A stretch of DNA of 64,000 nt, taken from assembly GCF_023278565.1 (NCBI RefSeq), contig NC_064675.1:2852001-2916000 (forward strand), given 5' to 3'. This document shows positions 25,156-36,362 of this stretch, one piece after another (position 1 is the first letter of the stretch; every line of letters begins with the position of its first letter). Below the pieces are notes generated by a model, which saw nothing but the letters and a program-made list of their open reading frames with translations, was not told where the DNA came from and searched no databases. This stretch comes from Colletotrichum lupini (Eukaryota > Ascomycota > Sordariomycetes > Glomerellales > Glomerellaceae). The translations under genes were made by a program, and so were the position numbers.

Positions 25156-27024
25156 AAGGTGCTGTTGTTGTACATTGGACGCTGGATATCACGGGTAGCC
25201 CCGGCGCGGGTAAGCCGAGATGCTCTGTGGTATGGGCTTTGCATTTTCGGGAGTAGGTTCATGGCGGAGTCTCTTATGAGTTACGAATTACCTTGGCTGC
25301 TGAGCAACGAGCAGCTGTATGAATTTAAAACAAAATCTTCTCCTAAATATGCTGCTAGCTGAGCGTGGTGTTTTGTGGCGTCTCTTCGTCAGAGTTCATC
25401 AGAGGAAAGATCAGAGCCTAGGAGCGGGCCGCGGTGAAGTGCGAGAGACCACCCGTCACCGAACTCGCACTACGATGCATGGAATGCATTCCACTACAGG
25501 CCACCACACGTATCGTCTTATCCGTTGCGGACTCACGCTGTTCATGAGCGGAAGATGGCGTCGACGGCGTCAGTGCGGAAGGGCGAATGTCTAGAAGCCC
25601 GTCATATTTGACCCGAAAGCCGCATGGTTCTAAACGCCTGCTCTGACGATCCACGGCCAACTTGGACGTTCTGGGGATGAGGACGTTGCGAACGTTGTCA
25701 CGGTTGTCAAATGCCGTCAGGTAGACGCGGACTGTGGCGAGTGATTCGTGGCTGTGCACCATCGATCTTGGTGTAGATCCTCGATCTATTGGACCAGGAG
25801 AGCTCGAGGTAATACATCCGAAGCACAAGTGTGGCGCCAGTGGCTTAGCTCATGTGCAATCAGATCTCCAGATGTACATGTTTGGAGGACGCAGCGGTCC
25901 AAGGGGCTCGAGCCCAATTTGGCTTCATGTAGGAAACAGCTGGCAAATCCTAACGCAGTCTCACCATCTCATCTCGGTTGAGGGGGGCCGGTTTGCATAC
26001 CTTCCGTCATGCTGTACCTTACTTGTCTCACCGTAGATCGCCAACGTGATTCGATTGAAATGAAAGCAATGTGTTGTCAAGGAGGTAACGCTGATTGCCC
26101 AAATTGTAAGAAAAACCTGAAGTGAGGCCCTCGGGACGGGATTGTGGCGGTTTAATTCGAACGAGCCACCGGGGGAGAGTCTCCGGACGTGACCATCGCA
26201 GATTGCCCTCTGAACGGTTTGGCACGGGCCAGCCCGGCCCAGCCAATGTCATTCCGTTGCACAGACCAGGAAGCTACCTCATCGGCAGGGGCGCACCCTT
26301 GCAGACAACCGGCTTAGCGTCACCTTCGGGAAGTGATGTCATTTTCGACCAGGGGGTGGTTGGAAATGAAATTCCAGCTCTGCGCTGCTCCTGATGCTTG
26401 CACCACTGCACTGTTATTTGCTGCAGATGGACGGCTTTGGAAACAGCAAAGCAAGAACCAGTTCGGCTTCAGGTCCCAGAGCGCAAGCCGCAGCCACGTC
26501 CAGGCGCCCTCCTTCCTGTGCTCCTCCTCCGCAAAGCTCGCAAGTTTGATTTTCGCGTGAAACTTTCCGTGGGCCGGACAAGTCTTTCTGCTGTACCTTA
26601 TTATTCCCGGAACCAAACAGATCGGCCGATGAAGAGGGTGGTATCGGCATTCTTTATGCTTCCCGTCCGTCCCTTTCGCCTTTTTAGCTTGCGGAGTTCG
26701 AGGTCCTTAGTCTCCTTCATTGCTCCGGACGTCAACCTCTGCGTGACAACCCAGCCAAGAACAAGTGACGCGACTTGCGCACCAAGACCAACTTCGCCCC
26801 TAAGACCTCTTTAGCCACGCTATTTTCAAAACGTATCTCTACCTACCTACCTTAATGTCCACATTGGGATGCCAGCCCTGAGCTAAACAACAAATTTCTC
26901 ACAATCGATCTCAACTTCCTTTCCATAACCGCAACTCCCCTCCTCCCCCTTCCGCACCACCGTCAGAGACGAAACTCAATTCAAGAGCAGACCTGACACC
27001 ACCACACGCCAACCCGACGCCATC
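25156..27024. other. Intergenic with the leader of the glucosyltransferase gene
   Basis: 1.9 kb. No supported gene. 26816-27024 is a C/T/A-rich leader containing CTACCTACCTACCTTA (26838-26854) immediately upstream of the 27025 ATG. Short overlapping frames at 25418-26650 show no domain or splice evidence. Confidence 0.5.
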
Positions 27025-30000
27025 ATGGCGCATCCAACCGCCGCGGCACAACTGGCTTTGGGCACCACGACCGAGTCCGAGGCGACAGCGACCCCTCCTC
27101 CCGAGCAGCTTCACATTGACGAAATTGACCGCGATGGAAGACACATTGGTGTTGTGCGAGACGAGAACAGGAACATTGTCTACCCGTCCTTTGTACCACC
27201 CGAGGTCGACTCGCCGAACGCTCGATCACCGCAATCCACGACCGCGCCTACAGTTCCCGAAATACCACCAAAGGATGAAAGGGCCACAAAGACCGAGTCG
27301 GCCCCAAACGGCCCTGACCACCTCGAGGTTCCCGGAACGTCGAACACCCAAGAACGCCCTCCCATGGACAAGAAGTGGAGGACCGAGGCGCCTGCACGAA
27401 AAGCTGGCCAGAGCAGCGCGACACGGCGGAACGTCCCCAAGCGATCCGGAACGTCGTACCTCGATAGGGCACTCTGGGAGGCCGACAGAGGAGATTCGAG
27501 CTCGAGTTCGAGCTCCAGCGACTCCTCCGATGACGAGAACGCCCAAGACAGCAAAACCCCGGCCGAAAGGAAAAAGGCACAAGATAAAGCCAATGCGAGG
27601 CGGCAAAAGGAGATTGCCGAGCGCTACCGCCGCTTCCACGTCGGCAATGACAATTACAACACCAAGGGCAAGGTGAAGAAGGACGGTCGTCTGCGCATCT
27701 CGGTCAAGGAGACGGCCAATACCGGCTACTTGGCCAAGGCGTTAGGACAGGCCGTCAAGAAGGTGGTGCCGGTGCCCGAAGGTGAGGAGCAGGGCGAGGA
27801 TGCGCAGCGTCCACCCGTGTCACGTCTCTCCTCCGCTACCACGGCCACGGCCGACCGCGAGCCGAAGCCGCGCTTGAACATTGTCATCATGGTCATTGGC
27901 TCCCGCGGTGACGCGCAGCCTTTCCTCAAGATTGGCAAGATACTCAAAGAGGACTATGGACATCGCGTCCGTATTGCGACGCACCCCGCCTTCCGCGAGT
28001 TCGTCGAAAAGGACTCCGGTCTGGAGTTCTTCTCGGTCGGCGGCGACCCCTCCGAGCTGATGGCCTTCATGGTCAAGAACCCGGGCATGATTCCGACTCT
28101 GGATGCTGTCAAGGCCGGAGACATTGGACGTCGACGATCAGCCATGGCGGAGATGTTTGACGGTTTCTGGAGAGCTTGCATCAACGCCACCGACGACGAG
28201 AAGGATGTCCACAACCTCAAGATGATGGGTGAAAAGGACCCCTTCATCGCTGACGCAATTATTGCCAACCCCCCGAGCTTTGCTCACATTCACTGCGCAG
28301 AGGCCCTCGGCATCCCCTTGCATCTCATGTTCACATTCCCCTACACTCCGACACAGGCCTTCCCTCACCCCCTGGCCAGCATCAAGAAATCCAATGTGGA
28401 TCCCGGGTACACCAACTTCATATCATACCCCCTGGTCGAGATGATGGTATGGCAGGGTTTGGGCGATTTGGTCAATGACTTCCGCGTCAAGACCTTGGGA
28501 TTGGATGCCGTCTCGACGCTTTGGGCTCCGGGAGCGACCTATCGTCTGCACGTGCCCTTCACCTACCTTTGGAGTCCTGGCCTCGTCCCTAAGCCTCAAG
28601 ATTGGGGTGAAGAGATTGACGTTTCTGGATTCGTCTTCCTCGACTTGGCTTCGACATTTGAGCCACCAAGCGAACTGGAGAAGTTTTTGGATGCTGGGGA
28701 ACCGCCTATCTACATTGGTTTCGGCTCGATTGTCGTCGATGATGCGGATCGTTTTACCCAGATGATCTTCGAGGCTGTTGAACTTGCCGGGGTTCGCGCG
28801 CTCGTGTCAAAGGGCTGGGGCGGCTTGGGAGGTGACGAGATGGACGTCCCCGATAACATTTTCATGCTGGAGAACACGCCTCACGACTGGCTTTTCCCCC
28901 GAGTTAAAGCTTGCGTCATCCACGGCGGAGCTGGAACCACCGCAATCGCTCTCAAGTGTGGTCTGCCTACCATGATTGTGCCTTTCTTCGGCGACCAGCA
29001 TTTCTGGGGAAGCATCCTCGCAACAAGCAAAGCCGGACCCGAGGCTGTACCCTACAAGCAATTGGACGCCGAGAAGCTCGCCGAGGGCATCAAGTACTGC
29101 CTTACGGACGAGGCGAAAGAAGCGGCCGCTAAGGTCGCCAAAGACATTGAATTGGAAGGCGATGGCGCCAAGAATGCTGTGCGGTCATTCCACCACCACC
29201 TAACTCTAGGAGGCATGAATTCGATGCGCTGCTCCATTCTGCGTGACCGACCGGCAGTCTGGACACTGAAGAACACCAATGTCAAGCTCAGCGCCCTCGC
29301 CGCCGACATCATTGTCGAGGAAGGACAACTTTCGTGGAAGAGGCTAAGACTGCTGCGGCACACGGAATGGAACGACTTCGAGGGCCCTGGAGAACCGGTG
29401 ACCGGTATCGCGGGCTCTCTCGCCGGCACGATGGGCAACGTTTTTGGTGGCATCGGCAGTGTTCCCTACAGGATTGCCAAGACATCACATAAGCGCAAAG
29501 AGAAGAAGGATAAGAAGAAGAAGTTGAGGGCCCTCCGAGATAAGCGCATGAGTGCCAAGGAACGGAAGGCCGCGACCAACAGCAATGGCGCGCTGCAACC
29601 GCAGCAGGGTGACGAGGACAATTCCAAGAAGGAGGGCGACAAGGCGAAAGCAAAGGGCGGGGACGACAGCAAAGCGCAGAAGAAAGATGAAGGAAAAGCC
29701 GAGGACAACAAAGCAGATAAGGAAGACGGCAAGAACAAGAACCAGGGAGAGCAATCCCACGCCAACGGAAACGCTTCTTCTGCTAGACCGGGTGCGCAAG
29801 AACGTCGCGATACCATGTCATCGATCGATACTGGAACTACCGTCGACGACGCCGTCGGAGACTACGCCAATGAGGTCGGCGAGGGCGTGGGCAAATCGGC
29901 ACAGGCCCTGGCGAGGGCACCGGTAGACCTATCCATGGCCATCGCTCAGGGATTCCACAACGCTCCTCGGCTTTACGGTGACGATACCGTTCGACGCCCA

Positions 30001-30924
30001 CCACGTGTTACCGGCATCAGCTCTGGATTGAAGGCGGCCGGCAAGGAATTCGCTTACGGCATCTACGACGGCACGACCGGCCTCGTTCGCCTACCCGTCC
30101 GGGGTGCCAAAAAGGAGGGCGTCAAGGGATTCGTCAAGGGAACAGGCATGGGTCTCACGGGGTTCGTACTCAAGGATCTCAGCGCCATCATTAGTCCCGT
30201 TGGCTACACCCTGAAGGGCATTGCCAAGCAAGTCGAACGGAAGAAACAGCCGGATCGAGTCGTCCGTCGGGCCCGTCTTGTCCAGGGCCAACGCGAAAGA
30301 CGGAACCTCCCAGGCGATTCGAAGAAGCAAACCGACAAGGACGTAGTCACTGGTTGGTATACTATTCGCGAACTCCTGGAGACCCTCGAGGCCGAGAAGA
30401 AGCAAGGCATCAAGGGAGTCTTCTCGCACAAGAAGCAACGAGTCAATCACGCAGCCTTTGAGAGCGTCGACATTGCCGACCGCACCCTACAGGCGATCAA
30501 AAAGGGTGAGGATATAAGCACTGTCGTCGGCACGGAAAAGGAGCTTCGCAAGGCGGATGAGAAGTTGAAGAGTCCTGCGACTAGACATAGTGTTGATACG
30601 AGGCGGTCGACCGAAACCGCGCGGGCGCGCAAGTCTGCTGAGGATCAGGAGAACTCGGAGGGCTCGGACAAGAACTCGTCCAAGAGGAGAAATGATATCG
30701 CGGAGAACGAGGAAGGGGAAGCACGAGCCGAGGCGGCAGACCGCGCGGATGCCAAAGACAAGGCTGCCGCGGAAGACGCACAAGACAGAGCGAAGGCTTC
30801 TGAGACCAAGTCTAAGGACGGAGCCCAGGTTAATGGCACGGCTGGAGTAGAGCATAAGACGCAGTCAGAGGAGGACGGGCATCGCCGGCCCAGCGTTGAT
30901 CGCGCGAGGTCGGCTCAGGTTTAG
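27025..30924 (+). CDS. GT28-family sterol/lipid glucosyltransferase-like protein with VPS13-like tail
   Basis: A 1299-residue protein in one exon. Residues 1-280 are low-complexity with a Ser/Asp cluster (about 157-171). The GT28/UGT80 glycosyltransferase starts at 284 with LNIVIMVIGSRGDAQPFLK (GSRGDxQP, 292-298). It has YIGFGSIVV (563-571) and the UDP-sugar-binding HGGAGTTA (633-640) with DQHFWG downstream, ending near 730. These are hallmarks of UDP-glucose:sterol glucosyltransferases such as Atg26, but the GRAM and PH domains of Atg26 are absent. A Lys/Glu/Asp-rich charged segment follows (about 822-919). Residues about 993-1072 are Gly-rich amphipathic repeats (GAKKEGVKGFVKGTGMGLTGFV) like the C-terminal part of VPS13/ATG2 lipid-transfer proteins. 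The tail is again charged. Likely a membrane-associated lipid glucosyltransferase; the acceptor is uncertain. Confidence 0.88.
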   Translation: MAHPTAAAQLALGTTTESEATATPPPEQLHIDEIDRDGRHIGVVRDENRNIVYPSFVPPEVDSPNARSPQSTTAPTVPEIPPKDERATKTESAPNGPDHLEVPGTSNTQERPPMDKKWRTEAPARKAGQSSATRRNVPKRSGTSYLDRALWEADRGDSSSSSSSSDSSDDENAQDSKTPAERKKAQDKANARRQKEIAERYRRFHVGNDNYNTKGKVKKDGRLRISVKETANTGYLAKALGQAVKKVVPVPEGEEQGEDAQRPPVSRLSSATTATADREPKPRLNIVIMVIGSRGDAQPFLKIGKILKEDYGHRVRIATHPAFREFVEKDSGLEFFSVGGDPSELMAFMVKNPGMIPTLDAVKAGDIGRRRSAMAEMFDGFWRACINATDDEKDVHNLKMMGEKDPFIADAIIANPPSFAHIHCAEALGIPLHLMFTFPYTPTQAFPHPLASIKKSNVDPGYTNFISYPLVEMMVWQGLGDLVNDFRVKTLGLDAVSTLWAPGATYRLHVPFTYLWSPGLVPKPQDWGEEIDVSGFVFLDLASTFEPPSELEKFLDAGEPPIYIGFGSIVVDDADRFTQMIFEAVELAGVRALVSKGWGGLGGDEMDVPDNIFMLENTPHDWLFPRVKACVIHGGAGTTAIALKCGLPTMIVPFFGDQHFWGSILATSKAGPEAVPYKQLDAEKLAEGIKYCLTDEAKEAAAKVAKDIELEGDGAKNAVRSFHHHLTLGGMNSMRCSILRDRPAVWTLKNTNVKLSALAADIIVEEGQLSWKRLRLLRHTEWNDFEGPGEPVTGIAGSLAGTMGNVFGGIGSVPYRIAKTSHKRKEKKDKKKKLRALRDKRMSAKERKAATNSNGALQPQQGDEDNSKKEGDKAKAKGGDDSKAQKKDEGKAEDNKADKEDGKNKNQGEQSHANGNASSARPGAQERRDTMSSIDTGTTVDDAVGDYANEVGEGVGKSAQALARAPVDLSMAIAQGFHNAPRLYGDDTVRRPPRVTGISSGLKAAGKEFAYGIYDGTTGLVRLPVRGAKKEGVKGFVKGTGMGLTGFVLKDLSAIISPVGYTLKGIAKQVERKKQPDRVVRRARLVQGQRERRNLPGDSKKQTDKDVVTGWYTIRELLETLEAEKKQGIKGVFSHKKQRVNHAAFESVDIADRTLQAIKKGEDISTVVGTEKELRKADEKLKSPATRHSVDTRRSTETARARKSAEDQENSEGSDKNSSKRRNDIAENEEGEARAEAADRADAKDKAAAEDAQDRAKASETKSKDGAQVNGTAGVEHKTQSEEDGHRRPSVDRARSAQV

Positions 30925-31666
30925 GAGTTTGGGAGGCTATCGTCCGTACGGCGTTTCTTTTGTTTTCCGAGTGGGTGAGAAGAGAGATTTCCAAATCAGA
31001 CAGACAGACTAACCCCCAGCGCCCAGGCATGTTCGGCACATGCGTTGTTTGGCTTTGGGACTCCTTCTTAGATACTTTTTCCTGACTTATACCCCCACCC
31101 CCTTTTTCTTGGTATTCCTGTGTAGGAGTAGCGAGTAGTTTTCTAATCAAAGTTAATACCCAAGGGAATATTCCGATGCTTTTGTGAGAATGGCTGATGG
31201 CTTGGGGGCCTGTCAGGCGGTGAGAGAGATGTAGGTGAGTGCCCGTCACGGATGAACGAAGGTTTGTTGTTTTGGTTGGACGAGGAATATCGAATGTCTT
31301 CCGTAAACATGGTCCCGGAGGATGATAGACAAATGGCAAATAGACACCGTGTCGAACCGCGCCATGTTCAACATATCTCGGTTTCTATCTGGTGCCCCGT
31401 TTTCTCCGTACCTTATTACCAGATCCTGCTGCCTGCCATTTGCTCGATACATACCTGCCTTAGGATGAGGTACCTTCCTTGCACGATGGACCCGGAAGGC
31501 AGGTACGAATAATCATTTTCCCATGGCACCTTCCTCGAATATGACCCAAGTCGGCTTGCGCACTTTTGTGCCTCAAAATATTTTTCCCTTCCTCCCGACT
31601 TTGTCCTAATTACATCCCCCACACCTTGATTTTACACACGATTGTGTATGATCAGCCTTGCCCACC
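30925..31666. other. Intergenic, 3' end of glucosyltransferase and promoter of next gene
   Basis: 740 bp with no supported gene. AT-rich stretches near 31070-31150 suit a transcription end. 31560-31650 is CT/AT-rich just before the 31667 ATG. Confidence 0.5.
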
Positions 31667-33325
31667 ATGGCTTCTGCTGACGAATACAGTTTGACGGATG
31701 AACCCGACTACGATGGCGACTACTCCCCTCAAGGTCTCGAAGAGGCTGGCGCCATGCACTTCGATGGCGATGAGGAGGACGACGTTGACATCGACGGCAT
31801 CGTGCAAGGCACAAGAAGACGACGAGGTGCACGCTCCCAGGCACCGACTGAGCCCGAAGAGCCCCGACCGACGAGACCGGCAAGACGCAAAGCACCCAAG
31901 CGAGGAAGGAGTCCGTCGGTAGAAGTCGTCTTGCCAGACAGAACCAAGAGGAAGAAGACGAGCCATCCGACGCCAAAGAGTGGCGGAGTCGCGGAGCGGT
32001 CTCGAGAAGAGGACAGTTCCCATTCATCTTCGCACGAGCCTACCGAGGGTCACGTTCTATGGGGCCTTGTGCGAGAGAATTTGTCAAAGAAGATGTCTAC
32101 GGCCCGAGTTCGAGAGTATATGGATGAGACGCTTCCTATCCTGACGAAACGTCAGCTCGATCGCTTGTTCCCAAAGAAGTTGCCCAAGTCGAAATACGAC
32201 GAAGACTGGACCAGGAAAGATGAGAAGAAGCTGCAAAGGGAGTGGAAGAAGAACGCTGAGCGGGAATTGCTCGTGACCTTCAAGTATACCACAGCTGAGC
32301 TCATTGGGCTTTGGAAGGTCTGGCTGCGCGTCTGGCGCTGCTCGCCACAGCTGTTCATCTCCAAGTACAACAACATGGAGTTCGACACCAGCGTTGTCGA
32401 TGAGGTCGAAATCGAAAAGAATGGTCAAGTCTACAAGAGACGACCCGCCATATGGTCGGTAGCATTCTGTCGGAACCTTCACCACCTGTCTCTCCATCCC
32501 GTCTGGATGGGGCGCCTCGACTTGCTTGCAATCGCTCTGCAGTACGCCTCCATCTTACGCACGAGGAACTACCAGGACTGGCCGCTGGATAATCCGACGG
32601 ACGACAACTTCCTCGCCAGCTTTATCAATGTGATTGAGAAGTACAAGGGCAAGGCAAGTCGCTGCCCGAGCTACACAAGAAGACAAGATCGCGAATGACC
32701 CACAAAGCCCTGAATGCATCGCCTCTGTCAACCTTGATGCTGGATCTTGAGGGGAGCATTGTCACCGACGCCGAGCCTCGCACGAATGGCAGGAAGCTCC
32801 GAACATACAAGATTAGCATTCACGAGATCAACAACATCATCAGGGCCTTGGCCAACTCTACATACATGGGCATGCCACAATGGGGAGGCTTCACGCCCAA
32901 GGAATATGCCAAGCTCGCCGTCTACGGCCGAAGGCCATCGAGTGAGTTATCAAAACAAGAGCAACATCCCTGACGTTTGCGAGCGAGCCATTCTTGTGCG
33001 TTTGCGATGGGAAGCAAAGAACACGAAACGCCGAGCCCGACTCAACGTGCCAAAGACTGAGCCTTTTAGAGTCCCAAGTCGCCACAGGGCAGCACGTGAA
33101 GATGAAACGACGGGGGACGCTCAACTGAGAGCGGATCTTGACGACGCAATACGCCAGAAAGAAGCCTTAGAGGCTGAATTACGAGCACGACCACAAATCG
33201 AGAAGTGTAGGAGACGTACCGCTGACGAGAACGCGCACCTGGAGGAACTCCAGGCCGAAAACAAAGAGTTGAGGGAGAGATTGGAACGTGAAGCTAGCGA
33301 ACATGCACAGATGGAGGAAATCTAG
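31667..33325 (+). CDS. Unrecognised acidic/basic nuclear-type protein with C-terminal coiled coil, frame broken
   Basis: Starts at ATG 31667 (MASADEYSLTDEPDYDGDY). Residues 1-130 are disordered and charged, with acidic DEEDDVDIDG, basic RRKAPKRGRSP and KRKKTSH (nuclear-localisation-like). A compact part follows (VREYMDETLPILTKRQLDRLFPK ... FKYTTAELIGLWKVWLRVWR ... LDLLAIALQYASIL). At about 32650 the frame shifts: ...VIEKYKGK continues as KSLPELHKKTRSRMTHKAL one base earlier, by a small indel or an unusual 47 bp intron with poor splice sites. A likely 46 bp intron (32942-32987, donor GTGAGT, branch CTGAC) leads to a coiled coil (heptads in LEAELRARPQIEK, LEELQAENKELRERL) and a stop at 33323. 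I recognise no family. Probably expressed formerly and now decaying. Confidence 0.5.
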
Positions 33326-33510
33326 AAGACAGATCTTGAAGAAGCAGGACGCCAGATCGAAGCGTGGAAGGCATGAGTACGAGCGCCATCACCAAGGTGA
33401 AACCGGAACAGGCGTAACGCTGAGGAGGATACGCACCTGGAGGAACTTCAGGTTGAAAAAGGACTGAGAGACAAAGTACAAGCCCACGCAGCCGCGCGCA
33501 CAGTTGGAGA
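33134..33510 (+). repeat. Tandem duplication of a 198 bp coiled-coil unit, second copy with stops
   Basis: Copy 1 (33134-33331) and copy 2 (33332 to about 33510) encode alignable heptad segments: DLDDAIRQKEALE versus DLEEAGRQIEAWK, and HLEELQAEN versus HLEELQVEK. Both are in the same frame. Stops at 33323 (TAG), 33374 (TGA) and 33398 (TGA) cut off copy 2; the frame then stays open to TAG at 33551. Confidence 0.7.
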
Positions 33511-33553
33511 CTGGCACCTCAGCGATTATGAGACGTGGCCAAAGGCTGCATAG
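33326..33553 (+). pseudogene. Cut-off C-terminal tail of the coiled-coil gene
   Basis: Continues in the same frame as the preceding exon after three in-frame stops and still reads as coiled-coil protein (NAEEDTHLEELQVEKGLRDK) ending ETWPKAA at 33550. This is the simplest sign that the gene was once longer. Two of the stops are TGA aligned near CGA-rich codons of the first copy, consistent with C-to-T transitions. Confidence 0.55.
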
Positions 33554-33727
33554 AACAGTAGTGAGAGAGGGAAGGGGGGTGGGAAATTGACAAGTTTTGC
33601 TGAAACAATTTGAATATGAGTAACGATTGACCTGAGCAAGTGATTGCCATTTCCATCCGTAAACACTACGTCTATGAATCTCTTGACCGAGCTTTGTTCA
33701 GGTCAACATAAGTGTGCTCACATTAGA

Positions 33728-34740
33728 TCACAGTCGTTCCAGGATAGTGGCCAGCGCATTCATCTCCTTCCAAATCTCATGCATTCTCAGCTTTTCACTC
33801 AGCGTCTGCCCCCATTCCTTGCTGGCCTTTTCCAACAGCGCGTCGCCCTCCTCGCACGCCTGGGCGCCCCTGTTGCGTTTTGGTCAATCCTCGTTGCGTC
33901 GGACTCGACTTCTTGTTTAATTGATTGGCACTCTTCGAGGCCTCGGATAAGGGACGATCTTCCTTCAATATCCTCTCGCGACTTCTCCATGTTGTCTCTC
34001 ATGCGGGAGAATCGAACCATAATATTCACTTTGGGGGTATCTGCAACACCACCCGTCTTGCCAGTCCTTAACTTCTTCTTCTTGTTCATGTCGTCAGTGA
34101 TTGCACCTCCTTCGGCAATGTTGAAGCCGTCCTGCCACGCGTAGGAGCAAGAAAGGGCAATGACCAGCGTCTTAGCGACGGGCAACTGCCCTGGGAGCCA
34201 TGTGTTGTGCACCACCCTCCGCGTAAGAACGGGGTCAAGGCCGTGGTGGCGCGCAGTACGGACGAGAAAAGACCCAGGGACTTGGTGATGTTCTTGAAGC
34301 TAGCCGCCAGGCTGTATTGAATCGGCCGTACCGTGAGCTGGAACGAGTCATCCAACATAGAGCGGGCTCTGTTGTTGGTGTATCTCTGCGCCTGCCAGTC
34401 CTGGATATGACCCCTGCGTCTGAACGAGGCGGTCGATGAAGTCCCGTACCCTATCTGTCTGTGCCTAGCACTCAACGAACCGAGGCTGATAGTACTCTTT
34501 GAAGTCTATGCTGATGGAATGGCCATCAAATATACTACCTGCTGCGCGGGCGAATGTGAGATCTGCTTATGACTGACTGTCATCAAGCCCAAAGCCCTCA
34601 AAGGCTCTCAGCTTGTGTCTTGAGAGAAGCGATTACCTGCTTGGATTCCATTCGAATTCGGGAAGTTCTCCGCCTCAATCTTTGATGCTGAAGACAATCA
34701 TATAGACTCCGGGGCCTATCGCTTTTGTCATAGCCTTAAA
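33728..34740 (-). pseudogene. Remnant of an unrecognised gene (minus strand)
   Basis: Reading 34740 down to 33728 gives protein-like sequence in pieces: AIGPGVYMIVFSIKD then a stop, GGELPEFEWNPSR then a stop, AFEGFGLDDSQS then a stop, and SISIDFKEYYQPRFVEC then a stop. Next come a frame change (about 34400) to SFQLTVRPIQYSLAASFKNI, another near 34215 to RVVHNTWLPGQLPVAK, and a third near 33860 to a coherent end (KASKEWGQTLSEKLRMH ... LATILERL, stop at 33728-33730). At least four stops and three shifts make function unlikely, although one stop-containing stretch (about 34635-34560) could also be an intron. The C-terminal half is rich in charged helices. No domain recognised. Confidence 0.5.
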
Positions 34741-36357
34741 TAGAAGCGCGAACATCAAGAAGGGTGGTCCGACACCGGTTCGGGAAGATGGTGACTAAAG
34801 GCTGGCGCTTTCTTTCTCTGTTCCCGGCGTCAAAGGATCTTACGTTATCGGCGTCGCTATCTAGGTAGTATTCAAGGGGAATAGTAGCAGGAAGGTCGAG
34901 TACAATGCCAACGACGAGGACGAAGACGGGATTGAAGACGAGGACGAAGTTGACGCCGAGAGAAAAGACGCGGAGGGAAGAGATAGGGACAAGGTGAAAA
35001 ATCTCCGTAGTGATCTTGATTATAATATTTATCTTACTGCACTTACTTAAGGATCATGAGGACTGTGAGGAGCCTACAGCCTAGCCTCTCTACTCGTAAC
35101 TTCCCTAATAACATACCTCTTCCTATACGGTTTGTTGCTTCCACCATCTTTTTCCAACCAGTTGCTATAGGTGCCACCAATGGGCCGCATTCAGGGCTCT
35201 TGCTGGGAGGCATTAGTCTGCATCTAGGCTCATGGTGATAAGTGAGAAAGATTCATCTGGAAGACACTGCGTTCCTGGGAGGTTCTTTGTCGCTTTGGAA
35301 TATTTACATCGTGGGTCGGGGGCGGCGTGTCCATGTTGGGCTTTGGGCAAGGTTGGGAAGTGGACCAGAGAGATGTTGAGAAGGATAAGCCATGATACAA
35401 CTATTGCCATGTCAGAGTACTGCCGTGATGGCATCAACCGTTAATACCTAAATCGAGCCAGTCGCTATGAGCGTCACCGTTGATTTTGAGGCATTGAACT
35501 CGTCGTTGCAATAAACCTCCTTGGGAATATTGAATTTGTGTGACTCTAAAGGCGTTGTAGAAGCGTTAGGCGAGTCGCAACATTGACGAGATGCTCGGCC
35601 AAGCCTGAAAGACTATGAGCCGCTGATTGATGCGTATTTATCATTACCGAGTCGAAGATTCGACAGGTGTCAGTATTGCTTCGGAAGCCGGACCCATGCT
35701 TCTGACTAAGTGTGTTGTTAGACTGTGGTTTTCATGTCTGTTGCGCACTTTGACGGACATAACCCGTCCCGTAGGGATTTCGAAAGCGTCGCAGTCCCTT
35801 TTCTCGGAGGCTAGAGTCGAACTTTCGTCGACCTTTTCGTTGGTTCTCTTGTTGTGAAGGAATTCCGCAATGCGTAAGTCGTCGTCTTCGTATTCGTAGT
35901 CGACTTCTACGCTTTGCTTATAGTCAAGTGAAACTTTGAGCAAATTTCCTTTTCTCAGGAATCTAAAGCCTGGCTAGATACTATCCAAGTTGTATGGCAG
36001 GTCCTTGTGCTCAGCTTATATCTATTTGGCGAATGCTACGAAAATCCAAGCATGGATGGTTACGTCGGTCGAAGTTCGTGAGTTGAGAGTTTTCGTAAGC
36101 AGAGCGGCCTGTAAGTCGAAGGCTACATGTGAGCATGAGTAGTCAAGTCAGACGGCGTTGGGGGGTACTGGGCTTTTGGAACGAAAGCTGCTGGGCAGTC
36201 AACATATGGATTTTGATGGATATAGGTTCATGGAAATTGGGGTTTGGTGAATGAAGACACTAGCTCGCGTATTGCGGATTCAGGAAAGTGTCATGAAACC
36301 AGATGCTGATTGAATCTGTCTGTCTCATCCAGTCTTTGTTCGTGCTTGGGATGGCGA
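34741..36357. other. Intergenic, left flank of the first retrotransposon
   Basis: 1.6 kb without a supported gene. 34900-34980 is a GA-rich tract of GACGAGGACGAAGA repeats. A 99-codon minus frame at 35943-35644 has an acidic start and no domain; I cannot support it as a gene. Confidence 0.45.
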
Positions 36358-36362
36358 GATAC
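36358..36362. other. Target-site duplication GATAC, left copy
   Basis: GATAC directly before the left LTR is repeated at 43943-43947 directly after the right LTR, which fixes both ends of the element. Confidence 0.9.

Noticed and set aside
35644..35943. 99-codon minus-strand frame
   Set aside because: Short, no domain, no promoter or splice support.
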